Shown here piece by piece: positions 1 to 8,747 of a stretch of 64,000 nt of DNA (the first letter of the stretch is position 1; every line of letters starts with the position of its first letter). The position numbers and the translations under genes are program-made. Origin of the DNA: Streptomyces violens (GTDB lineage Bacteria > Actinomycetota > Actinomycetes > Streptomycetales > Streptomycetaceae); NCBI RefSeq assembly GCF_000717745.1, contig NZ_JOBH01000008.1, forward strand, positions 265,426 to 329,425, given 5' to 3'. Below the pieces are notes generated by a model that was not told the DNA's origin, did not search any database, and saw only the letters and a program-made list of their open reading frames with translations.

Positions 1-1
1 G

Positions 2-1933
2 GACGTGGTCATCGGGACGCGGCCCGGCATCAACGTCTACCTCGCGCGCTTCGGACCCGCCCGCGCGCTGCTCGTCGGGCAGGAGCACCTCACGCACGAC
101 ATGCACCGGCCGCAGGTCCGGACGGCACAGAACGCGGCGGTGGCCCACCTGGACGCCTTCATCACGGTGTCCCGGCAGGACGCGAAGATCTACCGCGAGG
201 CGCTGCCCGACGTCGCCACGGAGATCCGCTGCATTCCCAACGCGGTGCCGCAGCCGGACGTGTCGCCCTCCTCGGGGCGCAACAAGCTGGTGGTCGCGGC
301 CGGCCGGCTCATCCGCATCAAGAACTATCGACTGCTGATCGACGCGTTCGCGCGCGTGGTGGAGCAGCGGCCCGACTGGAAGCTGCGGCTGTACGGGCGC
401 GGCCCCGAGGCGCGGGCGCTGCGGTCCCGCATCCACGAGCTGGGGCTGTGCGAGCAGGTGACGATGATGGGCGCGCATGCGCCGATCGAGCCGGAGTGGG
501 CCAAGGGGTCGATCGCGGCGGTCTCCTCGGACGGCGAGTCCTTCGGGATGACGATCGTGGAGGCGATGCACGCCGGGCTGCCGGTGGTCGCCACGGACTG
601 CCCGTTCGGGCCCGGCGAGATCATCTCCAATGGGGTGGACGGGCTGCTCGTCCAGCCGGGGAACGCCGAGGAGTTCGCCGCGGCGCTGCTGGAGCTGATC
701 GCGGACGACGAGCGGCGGGCCGCGATGGCCGCGGCGGCGCGCGCCAAGGCGCTGGACTACGCGCCCTCGGCCGTCGCCCACGCCTACGTCAAGCTCTTCG
801 AGGATCTCGCCGCGAAGACGGGCAAGTGCTGCGCTCCCCCGGAGGCGCGGAAGGAGCTCACCGGGGCGCATGCGCTGGGCGGGTACGCCGGTACCGCGGG
901 GCAGGGCAGGGCGCTGCGCGCGGGCAAGACGCTCGCCCGGCGCATGGCACGCCCCCTGCTCCAGCGCCCGGCGACCGCCGTGCCACTGCTCGGAATACTG
1001 CGGAAGGTCTCCCCCGCGGCTGCCGCGCGGGCCGACGGCACGGCACGCAGGCTGCGCCCCGAGGCGCGCTGCGCGGTGGCCGAGGACGGCGCGCTGGTCC
1101 TGACGTTCCCCGCCGCGGGGCTGACCGGCCCCGCCGACCTGGTACTGCGCCGCCGCAACTCCGCCGAGGAGCTGCGGGTGCCGCTGCCGCCGCCCGTCCG
1201 GGAGGGCCGCGGCGGCCCGTACCGGGTCCGGCTGCGGCTGGCCCGGGTGCCGCTCGCCGAGGGGCACTGGGAGGCGTGGGTACGGCGGCGCGCGGACGGG
1301 GCGCTGCGGCCCGTGCGGTCCACGATGGTCGAGCGGGCCGCGCTGGTCGGCCGGGGCCCGGAGGTGGCCGACGGCGCCGTGCGGTCCTGGATCCCGTACG
1401 CCACCGAGCGCGGGCGGCTGGAGCTGCGCGTGTGGCAGCGCGCTGCCCACGCGGAGGCGGTGTGGGTCGCGGTCGGGCCTTCGGTCACGTACGTCGAGGC
1501 CGAGTTGCTGGGCACGGAGCCCTCGTCGGAGGCGGTGGTGACGGCGACGCGCCGCGGCGCGCGGCCGACGGTGCTGCGGCTGCCCGCGACGGAGCTGGGC
1601 GCCGGCCGGTTCTGCGTGCTGCTGCCGCACGAGGACTTCACCGGCCGGGTGGCCGGGTCGGTGCCGCGGGACCGGGAGTTCTGGGACCTGCGCCTGATGC
1701 TGCCGGGCGGCATGGCCGTACGGATCGGGCGGATCGGCGGGGACATCGTCGCGCGCAAGGACATCGACACTCATCCGTCGGCGTTCCGCGGCGAGGGCGC
1801 GGCCCGCGCGCGGGTCCGCCCGTACTTCACCGACGCCAACGACCTGGCCCTGGTGGCCGCGCCGGCTCCGGCGCCGGACACCGTGACCGTCCACGCGGCC
1901 GCACCGCGGTGCGCGCATCTGCGGAACGGCTGA
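2..1933 (+). CDS. Glycosyltransferase family 4 protein, 5' end cut by window edge
   Basis: The reading frame is open to the left edge, so the N-terminal acceptor half of a GT-B glycosyltransferase is partly missing. The visible protein contains the GT4 donor domain. GRLIRIKNY near residue 100 starts the sugar-nucleotide domain, and SDGESFGMTIVEAMHAG near residue 180 carries the conserved glutamates that hold the nucleotide sugar. After about residue 280 there is a long Arg/Ala-rich extension of about 350 residues that I do not recognise. It is likely cytoplasmic and builds a cell-surface glycan; donor and acceptor cannot be read from sequence. The last 18 bases, including the stop codon, are tandemly duplicated. 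Confidence 0.85.
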   Translation, partial: DVVIGTRPGINVYLARFGPARALLVGQEHLTHDMHRPQVRTAQNAAVAHLDAFITVSRQDAKIYREALPDVATEIRCIPNAVPQPDVSPSSGRNKLVVAAGRLIRIKNYRLLIDAFARVVEQRPDWKLRLYGRGPEARALRSRIHELGLCEQVTMMGAHAPIEPEWAKGSIAAVSSDGESFGMTIVEAMHAGLPVVATDCPFGPGEIISNGVDGLLVQPGNAEEFAAALLELIADDERRAAMAAAARAKALDYAPSAVAHAYVKLFEDLAAKTGKCCAPPEARKELTGAHALGGYAGTAGQGRALRAGKTLARRMARPLLQRPATAVPLLGILRKVSPAAAARADGTARRLRPEARCAVAEDGALVLTFPAAGLTGPADLVLRRRNSAEELRVPLPPPVREGRGGPYRVRLRLARVPLAEGHWEAWVRRRADGALRPVRSTMVERAALVGRGPEVADGAVRSWIPYATERGRLELRVWQRAAHAEAVWVAVGPSVTYVEAELLGTEPSSEAVVTATRRGARPTVLRLPATELGAGRFCVLLPHEDFTGRVAGSVPRDREFWDLRLMLPGGMAVRIGRIGGDIVARKDIDTHPSAFRGEGAARARVRPYFTDANDLALVAAPAPAPDTVTVHAAAPRCAHLRNG

Positions 1934-1958
1934 GCGACCGGGAACGGCTGAGCGATCG
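1923..1958. repeat. 18-bp tandem duplication spanning a stop codon
   Basis: The 18-bp unit starting GGAACGGCTGAGCGA occurs at 1923-1940 and again at 1941-1958 with one mismatch. The first copy contains the TGA of the glycosyltransferase gene. Because the period is a multiple of three, the second copy supplies an in-frame backup stop. Confidence 0.8.
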
Positions 1959-1991
1959 CCTGTTCGCCGGGCGGAACGTGTGAGCCGCTGA

Positions 1992-2014
1992 GCCGGCGGG
2001 TGCGGCCCGCCGGC
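1992..2014. terminator. Bidirectional hairpin terminator
   Basis: A perfect 9-bp stem (GCCGGCGGG / CCCGCCGGC) with a 5-base loop lies between two convergent genes. There is no T-run, as is common for Streptomyces terminators. Confidence 0.6.
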
Positions 2015-2024
2015 GCGCCTCAGT

Positions 2025-3053
2025 TCACAGCGACTTCGTCGTGCCGGCGAAGACCGACCAGGTCACCGGGCGGCCCAGGAAGGGGCTGAAGGAGCGGGCG
2101 CGCGGGCTGGGGGCGCTGCGCCGGCGGGTCGCGCGGTGTCCGGTGCCGCCGGCCGTCTCGGCGCCTCGTGCGTCGGCCACGGTCGGGAAGGGCGTCCCGA
2201 ACACGCCGTGCCAGATCCCGATCGCGCCGGTGTGGTCGCCGGCCTGCTCCCGGCGGCGGGCCTCGGCGGCCTGTGCGGCCAGTGCGGTCAGCACCTCGGC
2301 GCGGGCCGCGCGCTGTGTCTCGGTCCAGTCGGCGGTGAGGTCCTCGGAGCCGGTGGGGTCCAGGACGGGGCCGGTGACGGCCTGCGCGGCGTGCGCGAGG
2401 GTGCTCGCGATGGCGTCGGTGTGCTGCCGCGGTCCGGAGACCGCTTCGTAGGCCAGCGCTTCCCACAGGAGGCCGCTGGTCCCGTGCAGTTCGGGGTGGT
2501 CGCCCCTTAACGCCTTGAGCATGCGGACCTGGTGGACGAAGCGGCCGTCGGTGGCGTGGTCGTGCCGGCCGATGACGCGGTTGAGCGTACGGACGGTGGA
2601 GCGCTCCCAGGTGTCCCGCTCCCAGTTGGCGGTGAGCAGGTCGGTGCAGCGCGGGTCGGCGAGGGCCGGGGTCAGGCCGAAGGTCACGTCCAGGTCGGCG
2701 AAGGTGACCTGGAGGGCGCGGGAGGTGCGGTCCTCGTCGCCGAACCGGGAGCCGGGGAACGCCTCGGTGACGGTGTCACAGAGCATCGCCATGGCGTCGG
2801 CGGCGCCGCCGGGGCGCTTGACGAGGCGGGCGAAGCGCCGGTGGAAGACCATGACCATGCCGATGTCGTCCAGCGGGGCGATGCGGGTCTTGCGCGCGAA
2901 GCTGCCCTGCAGGCAGGAACTTTCGATCAGGCCCGCGTTCTTCAGCGCCGCCGTGATCTGGCGGTGCCGGCGACGGGCCCTCTCGTAGCGGCCGGGTTCC
3001 AGGGCGAGAGCCTGGTCGAAGTCGCCGAATGCGGTCCTGGCGGTGTACGTCAT
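2025..3053 (-). CDS. Orphan CD-NTase-like (SMODS) nucleotidyltransferase with DxG at the metal site
   Basis: This 342-residue protein has the layout of bacterial CD-NTases, the oligonucleotide-cyclase enzymes of CBASS defence. It has a GSFARKT motif (GS...T), an acidic segment PLDDIGMVMVF, a third acidic site ADLDVTF, a TGSEDLTADW segment and a C-terminal helix set ending WHGVFGTPFPT. The second metal ligand of the expected DxD is glycine: the codon is GGC where Asp would be GAC. The C-terminal tail is basic. An ATG at 3096-3098 in the same frame is an alternative start. There is no CBASS effector, Cap2 or Cap3 gene beside it; neighbours are a convergent glycosyltransferase and a GNAT. The family call is good. 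Whether it is active is doubtful. Confidence 0.75.
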   Translation of the reverse strand: MTYTARTAFGDFDQALALEPGRYERARRRHRQITAALKNAGLIESSCLQGSFARKTRIAPLDDIGMVMVFHRRFARLVKRPGGAADAMAMLCDTVTEAFPGSRFGDEDRTSRALQVTFADLDVTFGLTPALADPRCTDLLTANWERDTWERSTVRTLNRVIGRHDHATDGRFVHQVRMLKALRGDHPELHGTSGLLWEALAYEAVSGPRQHTDAIASTLAHAAQAVTGPVLDPTGSEDLTADWTETQRAARAEVLTALAAQAAEARRREQAGDHTGAIGIWHGVFGTPFPTVADARGAETAGGTGHRATRRRSAPSPRARSFSPFLGRPVTWSVFAGTTKSL

Positions 3054-3098
3054 CGCGAAGGGCTCGTTTCTCTCGACGTGAGCGGGACGAGGGGGCAT

Positions 3099-3580
3099 GC
3101 CGGATGTTCCGGTTGGGCGCCGGCGGCCGGGCCGAACGCTTCCGGGGAGGAGCGAGCGTAGCGGGGAATCGTTTCAGCGGAAGGGGTCGAACGTGTCACA
3201 TCATGCATGGGAAAAATCGTTCCTCTCCGACGCCGGCCGACGACCGGACAAGCGTCGCAAGTTGTCTCGTGCCACTCCGTGCCACTCCCGCACGACAGGT
3301 TCCGGTTCCCACCGTGCGCACACCGGTCCAGCCGGGCGGCCGCGCCTCCCGGCGAGCGTGCTGCGCCCCATTCAACTACGCATATATCTGTCACGGAGCG
3401 CCGCAGAACAGCTCGTCCTGATCGATGATGAACTTAATTCCCCCTTCTCCGTCGACTGCCGACAGCGCCTGTTTCACGCCCTGTTGCCATCGCGACCGCA
3501 TCCGACAGGGGCAGCGACCGTTTGGCATATGCCAGAAGCGTGTCGGCGGCATACCCCTCCGACGGGCCGCCGACACCGCT
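3099..3580. other. 482-bp gene-free spacer of lower GC
   Basis: No frame here looks like a protein. The stretch is visibly more AT-rich than its surroundings. It contains a 10-bp direct repeat GTGCCACTCC at 3269-3278 and 3279-3288, flanked by inverted arms TCGTGC and GCACGA (3267-3272 and 3290-3295). An AT-rich GCATATATCTGTC lies at 3380-3392. It probably holds the promoter region of the CD-NTase-like gene. Confidence 0.5.
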
Positions 3581-4096
3581 TCAGTTCGTGAGATCCGCCG
3601 CCAAAAGGTCCATCAGGAGCGAGTCGTGCCAGGTGCCGTCGGGTCCGCGCTCGTACTGGCGCATGATCCCGACCGGTCGGAAGCCGACCTTCCGATAGCA
3701 GCGGATCGCCGCCACGTTGTCCGCCGCCGGATCGATCGTGATCCGGTGATGATCACGCTCCGTCAGCAAGTGCCGCGCCAGCGTGCGCACGGCGTCGGTA
3801 CCGAGCCCCCGGCCGTGCAGCGGCGACGTCAGATAGATGTCGATATTCGCATGCCGATAGTCCGGATCCGATTCCTGTGACCACTGGATCGCGCCAATGA
3901 TCCGGCCCTCGTACTCGATCGCGTAGGTGAACTCGCCGGGCGAGGCGAGGTCATCGGCGACCGCGGCCTCCAGATCCTTCCCGCCGCGCCAGCGCGCGTA
4001 CACCTCGGGCTCGCCCCGGATCGCGGCCAGGACGGGGATGTCGTCCGCCGTGGCGGGGCGCAGTACCACGTCGGCGCCGTACAGAGTCGTCTGCAT
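3581..4096 (-). CDS. GNAT acetyltransferase, aminoglycoside 6'-N-acetyltransferase-like
   Basis: This 171-residue single GNAT domain transfers acetyl from acetyl-CoA to an amine. The V/I-x-x-x-x-RGxGxG/A signature appears as LHGRGLGTDAVRTL near residue 95, and the C-terminal NVAAIRCYRKVGFRPVG strand-helix is typical. The N-terminal RPATADDIPVLAAIRGEPEVYARW pattern resembles the AAC(6') branch. It is a small soluble protein. The substrate is inferred only from subfamily resemblance, and many chromosomal members do not confer resistance. Confidence 0.75.
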   Translation of the reverse strand: MQTTLYGADVVLRPATADDIPVLAAIRGEPEVYARWRGGKDLEAAVADDLASPGEFTYAIEYEGRIIGAIQWSQESDPDYRHANIDIYLTSPLHGRGLGTDAVRTLARHLLTERDHHRITIDPAADNVAAIRCYRKVGFRPVGIMRQYERGPDGTWHDSLLMDLLAADLTN

Positions 4097-4173
4097 ACGC
4101 CATGACGCTAGTCGCCGGGCCCCGCCGCCGCACCGGTGCGAACCGACGGTCGTGATCTTCCGCTCGCGCGGGG

Positions 4174-5844
4174 CTACTCCGTCACCCGGGCGGCGTGCCG
4201 CTCGCGCAGCGCGGTCTTGAGCACCTTGCCCGCCGCCGAGACCGGCAGCGCCTCCGTGAAGTACAGCTCGCGCACACGCTGATACGGGGCGACGCGCTCG
4301 GCGACGTACGCCATCAGCTCCTCCGCCGTGGCCGCCGCGCCGTTCCGCAGCACCACGTAGGCGGCCGGTATCTCGCCCGCGTCCGCGGCGGGCGCGCCGA
4401 TCACCGCGGCCGCCGCCACCGCCGGGTGCCCGGCGAGGATGTCCTCCAGGTGCAGCGGATAGACGTTGTAGCCCTTGTAGATGAGCATGTCCTTGGCGCG
4501 CCCCGACAAGAAGAGGTGGCCCCGCTCGTCCAGCCGCCCGATGTCACCGGTGCGCAGCCAGCCGCCCGCGTACTGCTCGGCGGTGAGTTCGGGGTGCCCC
4601 TGGTACCCGTCGGTGATCTGCGGGCCGCGCGCCCACAGCTCGCCCGTCTCCCCCGCCGGCAGTTCGCGCTCCGGGTCGAGCAGGTCGCGGATGGACAGCT
4701 CGGTGTCCGGGAGCGCGACGCCGACCGTGCCGTGCGGGGTCCCGGCGGCGGCGTCCAGCGGCCACATGGTCAGCGCCATGGTCGCCTCGGTGAGGCCGTA
4801 GCCCTCGCTGTACAGCGCGTCCGGGAAGAGTTCGGCGAGCCGCTGCCGGGTCGCGGGGTCCATGGGCGCGGCACCGGAGTTGATGTTGCGTACGCACTTC
4901 AGGCGGCGCCCGGTGCTCGCCGGGGAGGCCAGCAGGGCGCGGTACATCGTGGGCGAGCCGCCGACCATGGCCACCTGGTGGGCCTCGATGTCGTCGAGGT
5001 AGCGGGCGGGGTCGAAGCGGGTGTGCAGCACGGCCGTGGTGCCGATGAGGGTGTGCGCGACCATGCCGACCAGGCCCATCGCGTGGAAGAGCGGGGCGAC
5101 GAAAATCGTCGACTCGGTGCCGGGGACGGACTGGTGGGGCGTCGTTGCCTCCTCGTCGCGGACCACGCCGAGCGCGCCGTCCGCGTCGTGCAGTCGCGCG
5201 GCGGCCCGTACCCAGACGGCCTGGGCGGCGTTGGTGATCACATTGCGGTGCAGCACGCGGACGGCCTTGGAGCGGCCGGTGGTGCCGCCGGTGAACGCCA
5301 GGTGTGCCACGTCGTCCGGGCGCCGCCGCACGGGCTCGGCTCTGCCGTACGCCAGCAGGTCGTCGGCTGCCAGGACGGTACGGCCGGCCGGGGGTTCGGG
5401 GAGACTGCCGGGGCCGTTGCCCGGCCCCGGTCCCGGTACGACGGCGGTGAAGCGCACGCCGGGCGCGTCGGCGGCGTACACGGCGGGCAGCGCGCCCGCG
5501 TACGCGATCACCGCGCGGGCGTCCGAGTCGACGAGCTGCGCCGCCAGCGGGGCCGCGGGCTGCGCGGGGTTGGTGGGGCTGACCACCGCGCCGGCCAGCA
5601 GCGTGCCCCAGTACGCGACCGGGAACCACGGACAGTTGGGGATCATCAGGAGCACGGTCTCGCCGGGCGCGATGCCCTGCTCGTGCAGGCCGCGCGCGAA
5701 CCGCAGCGCCCGGTCGTACAGCTCGGCGTACGTCAGGCTCTCCTGCCCGTCGGTCAGCGCGAGCCGGTCGGGACAGCGCTGCGCGGCCCCGGCGAGCGCG
5801 GCGCCGACGGGCAGTTGCGGGTAGTCCAGTGCGGTACGCGGCAT
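4174..5844 (-). CDS. Long/medium-chain acyl-CoA synthetase (AMP-binding family)
   Basis: The gene encodes 556 residues of an ANL-superfamily ligase that adenylates a carboxylate with ATP and transfers it to CoA. LAFTGGTTGRSKAV is the phosphate loop (A3). EGYGLTEAT is A5, LRTGDIGRLDERGHLFLSGR is A7-A8, and PVSAAGKVLK carries the catalytic lysine (A10). I chose the ATG at 5844 because GAGGAG sits eight bases upstream. The gene is divergent from the metallo-hydrolase at 6059 across about 215 bp containing AACGNNCGTT-type sites, so the two are probably co-regulated. The acyl chain length cannot be read. Confidence 0.9.
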   Translation of the reverse strand: MPRTALDYPQLPVGAALAGAAQRCPDRLALTDGQESLTYAELYDRALRFARGLHEQGIAPGETVLLMIPNCPWFPVAYWGTLLAGAVVSPTNPAQPAAPLAAQLVDSDARAVIAYAGALPAVYAADAPGVRFTAVVPGPGPGNGPGSLPEPPAGRTVLAADDLLAYGRAEPVRRRPDDVAHLAFTGGTTGRSKAVRVLHRNVITNAAQAVWVRAAARLHDADGALGVVRDEEATTPHQSVPGTESTIFVAPLFHAMGLVGMVAHTLIGTTAVLHTRFDPARYLDDIEAHQVAMVGGSPTMYRALLASPASTGRRLKCVRNINSGAAPMDPATRQRLAELFPDALYSEGYGLTEATMALTMWPLDAAAGTPHGTVGVALPDTELSIRDLLDPERELPAGETGELWARGPQITDGYQGHPELTAEQYAGGWLRTGDIGRLDERGHLFLSGRAKDMLIYKGYNVYPLHLEDILAGHPAVAAAAVIGAPAADAGEIPAAYVVLRNGAAATAEELMAYVAERVAPYQRVRELYFTEALPVSAAGKVLKTALRERHAARVTE

Positions 5845-5883
5845 GGGGCGACTCCTCGGGAGACCGGAGATCACATAAAGCCG

Positions 5884-6013
5884 AACGATCGATAAGTTAT
5901 GGCGGCGGCGCAAGCCCTGTCCAGGGGCGGGAGCTCCTTCGAGTGCCCCGCCGCGAACAAGCGCCGCTCCGTCTGCCCCGACGGATCGGTGGCCTGTAAA
6001 CTTAACGCTCGTT
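5884..6013. promoter_or_regulatory. Divergent promoter region with AACGNNCGTT palindromes
   Basis: AACGCTCGTT at 6004-6013 is a perfect half-site palindrome 46 bp before the metallo-hydrolase start. AACGATCGAT at 5884-5893 is a one-mismatch version before the ligase. The same motif occurs at 8049 and 8748, near a TetR gene, and I infer it is that regulator's operator. Confidence 0.5.
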
Positions 6014-6058
6014 CGTCATCGTTTTGGTCGTTCTGGCATCGAAGGGACGGGACCTGCT

Positions 6059-7117
6059 GTGACACCCGAGATCACCGGCACCGTGCAGTGGCGGGCCTGG
6101 CAGGACGGCGTACTGCCGCCCGTCGAACGCGTCCGGGACGGCCTGTGGTCCCTCCCCGTCCCCATCCCGGACAACCCGCTGCGGTATGTCCTGGTCTACG
6201 CGCTCGAGGTGCGCGGCGGCCTGGCGCTCATCGACGCGGGCTGGGACGCCGACATCTCGTGGCAGGCGCTCAACGACGGCCTGACCGCCATCGGTTACGA
6301 CGTCCGCGACGTCAAGGCCGTGCTGGTCACCCACAACCACGCCGACCACCTGGGCCTGGCGGGCCGGGTCCGGGACGCCTCCGGCGCGTACGTCGCGCTG
6401 CACGAGCTGGACGCCCACGCGATGCGCCCGGATCTCGACACGTACGACAAGTGGCGGCGCGGGTACGTCGGGCATCTGACGGAGCACGGTATGTCCGGCA
6501 CCGACGCGGACGCCACCGCCGACATGATGGACCCCGACCGGCTGTTCCGCGCGCCGCGCCCCGACGTCCTCCTCCAGGACGGCGAGCGCATCACCCTCCC
6601 CGGCCTGGACCTGCGGGTCGTCTGGACGCCCGGCCACAGCCCGGGCCACTCCTGCTTCTACGACCCCGGCCGGGAGCTGCTGTTCTCCGGTGATCACGTA
6701 CTGCCGCGGATCACGCCCTCGATCGGGTACCTCCTGCAGAGCGTCGGCGATCCCCTCGCGGACTTCCTGCGCTCGCTGGACAAGCTGACCGGTTACGACG
6801 TGGCCGAGGTGCTGCCCGCGCACGAGTACCGCTTCCGGCAGCTCGACCAGCGACTCGCCCACCTCGCACGACACCACGCCGAGCGGCTCGCCGAGACCCT
6901 GGCCGCGGTCACCGCGGCGCCCGACAGCACCGCGTGGGAGCTGGCCGCGCACCTCAAGTGGTCACGCAGCTGGCAGGAGTTCGGACTCCAGCAGCGCCGC
7001 TTCGCGCTGGGCGAGACGCTGGCCCACCTGAAGCTGCTGGCGGGCCGCGGGGAGATCACGGAGCGCCGGGGCGGGCCGGAACGGCCGGTGCGCTGGACAC
7101 CGGCGGACGCGGCCTGA
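6059..7117 (+). CDS. MBL-fold metallo-hydrolase with C-terminal winged-helix segment
   Basis: This 352-residue metallo-beta-lactamase-fold hydrolase starts at a GTG preceded by GAAGGGACGGGA. The zinc-binding THNHADH motif gives His92, His94, Asp96 and His97. Further ligands are in WTPGHSPGHS, LFSGDH and PAHEYRF. The C-terminus (about residues 270-350) is a small helical, winged-helix-like domain ending EITERRGG. This architecture is shared with LACTB2-type and similar thioester or nucleic-acid hydrolases. Divergence from an acyl-CoA ligase suggests a role with acyl thioesters, which is inference only. Confidence 0.85.
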   Translation: MTPEITGTVQWRAWQDGVLPPVERVRDGLWSLPVPIPDNPLRYVLVYALEVRGGLALIDAGWDADISWQALNDGLTAIGYDVRDVKAVLVTHNHADHLGLAGRVRDASGAYVALHELDAHAMRPDLDTYDKWRRGYVGHLTEHGMSGTDADATADMMDPDRLFRAPRPDVLLQDGERITLPGLDLRVVWTPGHSPGHSCFYDPGRELLFSGDHVLPRITPSIGYLLQSVGDPLADFLRSLDKLTGYDVAEVLPAHEYRFRQLDQRLAHLARHHAERLAETLAAVTAAPDSTAWELAAHLKWSRSWQEFGLQQRRFALGETLAHLKLLAGRGEITERRGGPERPVRWTPADAA

Positions 7118-7285
7118 CCGCCGTACCACGTCGGCGCGCGCTCCCGCGGAAACGGCCCAAGCGGCACACGAGTTGCACACCTGTCACAGGTCTCACGCGT
7201 ACAAGCGCGTCGCGCTGCCGTAATGCGCCGACCAGCGGCGGTCCGTCCCCACCGGCCTCGACGGCGGCAGAATCCCGGCCGGGAA

Positions 7286-7323
7286 CTCGACGCAAAGAGA
7301 CCCGTACTCGACGCAAAGAGACC
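7286..7323. repeat. 21-bp-period direct repeat
   Basis: The 17-bp sequence CTCGACGCAAAGAGACC occurs at 7286-7302 and 7307-7323. It lies in the spacer between convergent genes; no function is evident. Confidence 0.7.
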
Positions 7324-7352
7324 GGTAAAGGTCCGAGACCGATCGGCGACAA

Positions 7353-7398
7353 GTCACCGGAGCCATCTCTCCGGAAGCGTCACCAGAGCCATCTCTCC
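7353..7398. repeat. 26-bp-period duplication of a gene's 3' end
   Basis: A 20-bp unit ending AGCCATCTCTCC occurs at 7353-7372 and 7379-7398 with one mismatch. The second copy contains the last codons and stop of the SUKH-4-like gene, so the downstream copy is a duplicated gene end. Confidence 0.8.
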
Positions 7399-7922
7399 AG
7401 GAACTCCACCCAGATGTAGCCCACGAACCCGTCGAAGGCCGGCGGATCGATGGCCTTCAGCTGTACCGCCAGCCGCCCCAGCTCGGCCACCGCGGCGCCT
7501 TCGTCACCGTTCGGGTCGTTCAGGACCGCCGACCGGCTCACATGCAGCCCGTAGTGGTGCAGCGTGCGCAGCCACAGCTCGATCGAGGAGTTGGCGAACC
7601 ACGCCTCGCCGTCCGGCAGTACGTAGTACACCGCGCCGGAGTCGGGATCGACGCCGAACGCCCAGGTCAGCGCGGACGAGCGACTGCCGTGCGTGTTCTG
7701 CGTCAGCCGGTACAGGAGCCGGCCGTCGCGGGTGCGCAGCTGCGGTTCGGGCTCGTCCTGGAAGCACGCCGTGCCGATGAGGTTGTCCACCACCGGTATC
7801 CCGGTGGTCACCAGTAACGCCTTCTGACGGTCCGGGATCCGCCACTTCGCCACGGCGTCCGGATCGGCCCGGACGACCTGTCCGGCACCGGCCCACGCCA
7901 CCAGCTCTTCATATTTCGGCAC
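7380..7922 (-). CDS. SUKH-4-like (immunity-type) protein
   Basis: The 180-residue protein starts at a GTG with GGGAGGGG just upstream. It has the SUKH-4 pattern: a mixed alpha/beta core with LVTTGIPVVDN, a central YRLTQ segment, a strand SGAVYYVLP, then WFANSSIELWLRTLHHYG, which matches the family's FVNSSLE helix. SUKH-4 proteins are immunity factors of polymorphic toxin systems but are also common as lone genes in Streptomyces. No toxin gene is adjacent. An AACGNNCGTT palindrome lies 127 bp upstream, and the gene is followed by two short tandem duplications. Confidence 0.6.
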   Translation of the reverse strand: MPKYEELVAWAGAGQVVRADPDAVAKWRIPDRQKALLVTTGIPVVDNLIGTACFQDEPEPQLRTRDGRLLYRLTQNTHGSRSSALTWAFGVDPDSGAVYYVLPDGEAWFANSSIELWLRTLHHYGLHVSRSAVLNDPNGDEGAAVAELGRLAVQLKAIDPPAFDGFVGYIWVEFLERWLW

Positions 7923-8048
7923 AGGAGCCCCTCCCCCCACGGCTGATCGCACGCGGCGGGACTCTACCGGGAACAACCGTCCGGCGAGTCGGACATCTGA
8001 CCACGCGGCGCGGCGCGAAGGAGCAGACAGGGGCGGGAAAGAGAATTG

Positions 8049-8058
8049 AACGGTCGTT
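8049..8058. promoter_or_regulatory. AACGNNCGTT palindrome upstream of SUKH-4-like gene
   Basis: AACGGTCGTT lies in the spacer between the TetR gene's 3' end and the SUKH-4-like gene's start. It matches the sites at 6004 and 8748. Confidence 0.45.
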
Positions 8059-8112
8059 AAATTTCGGTGTCCGAAGGTGTCCGAATCCCGGCCGGGCACC
8101 CGCCGCCACGGG

Positions 8113-8727
8113 TCAGCCGGACCGGCGCGGAAGGCTGCCGGCCGGCCGGTACTCGACCAGTACGAGAGCCAACTCGACGTAGCGCTCGGCCAGTTCACCG
8201 ACGCCCACATCGCCGCCCGCGCGGTACCACTGCGCCACCGCGTTGCACATCGCGATCACGCCGCGCCGGGCGTCCTCCGGATGCGGCGTACGGAACACGC
8301 CCTGCGCCACGCCCCCGTCGACCACTTCGTGGAACAGCCGCGAGCCGTCGTACTGCCGCTGCCGTGTCTCCTTCAGCCGACCTTCGGAGAGGTGGCGGCA
8401 CTCTGTCAGCAGCAGGCTGCTCTCCAGCCGGCGCTCGGCGCGGTACCGGACGGTAGCCCGCACCAGGGCGGCCAGCCGCTCCCCCGCGTCCGTCCCGGCC
8501 CGCGCCAGCTCCGCCTCGCAGGAGGCGAAGTACTGGGCGCTGCTCTCGTCCAGCAGGGCGTGCAGCAGCTCCTGCTTGCCGGCGTAGTAGTGGTACATCG
8601 CGGAGAGGCTGACCTGCGCCCGCCGCGCGATGCCGCGGATGGACGCGGCGCCGTAGCCGCGCTCGGCGAACTCGTGCCGGGCGGCATCGAGGATGGCCTG
8701 CTGGCCCGCGGGCCGCTCCGCACTCAC
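8113..8727 (-). CDS. TetR/AcrR family transcriptional regulator
   Basis: The 204-residue TetR-type repressor has its N-terminal HTH in residues about 10-55, with AARHEFAERGYGAASIRGIA followed by the recognition helix VSLSAMYHYYAGKQELLHAL. The C-terminal two-thirds is an all-helical ligand and dimer domain. It begins at a GTG with GGGGAGGA upstream. A perfect AACGAACGTT palindrome sits about 20 bp upstream, suggesting autorepression. The same motif is found before the metallo-hydrolase and the SUKH-4-like gene. The ligand may be an acyl-CoA, judging from the ligase pair, but this is inferred. Confidence 0.88.
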   Translation of the reverse strand: MSAERPAGQQAILDAARHEFAERGYGAASIRGIARRAQVSLSAMYHYYAGKQELLHALLDESSAQYFASCEAELARAGTDAGERLAALVRATVRYRAERRLESSLLLTECRHLSEGRLKETRQRQYDGSRLFHEVVDGGVAQGVFRTPHPEDARRGVIAMCNAVAQWYRAGGDVGVGELAERYVELALVLVEYRPAGSLPRRSG

Positions 8728-8747
8728 CTGAGTCCTCCCCTGTACTG

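Noticed and set aside
3099..3580. A small gene in the AT-richer spacer
   Set aside because: Open frames exist on both strands, but none has a ribosome binding site, family resemblance or codon-position GC bias.
2025..6000. A CBASS defence operon around the CD-NTase-like gene
   Set aside because: No effector, E1/E2 or JAB-type gene is adjacent, and the metal motif is altered; neighbours are ordinary metabolic genes.
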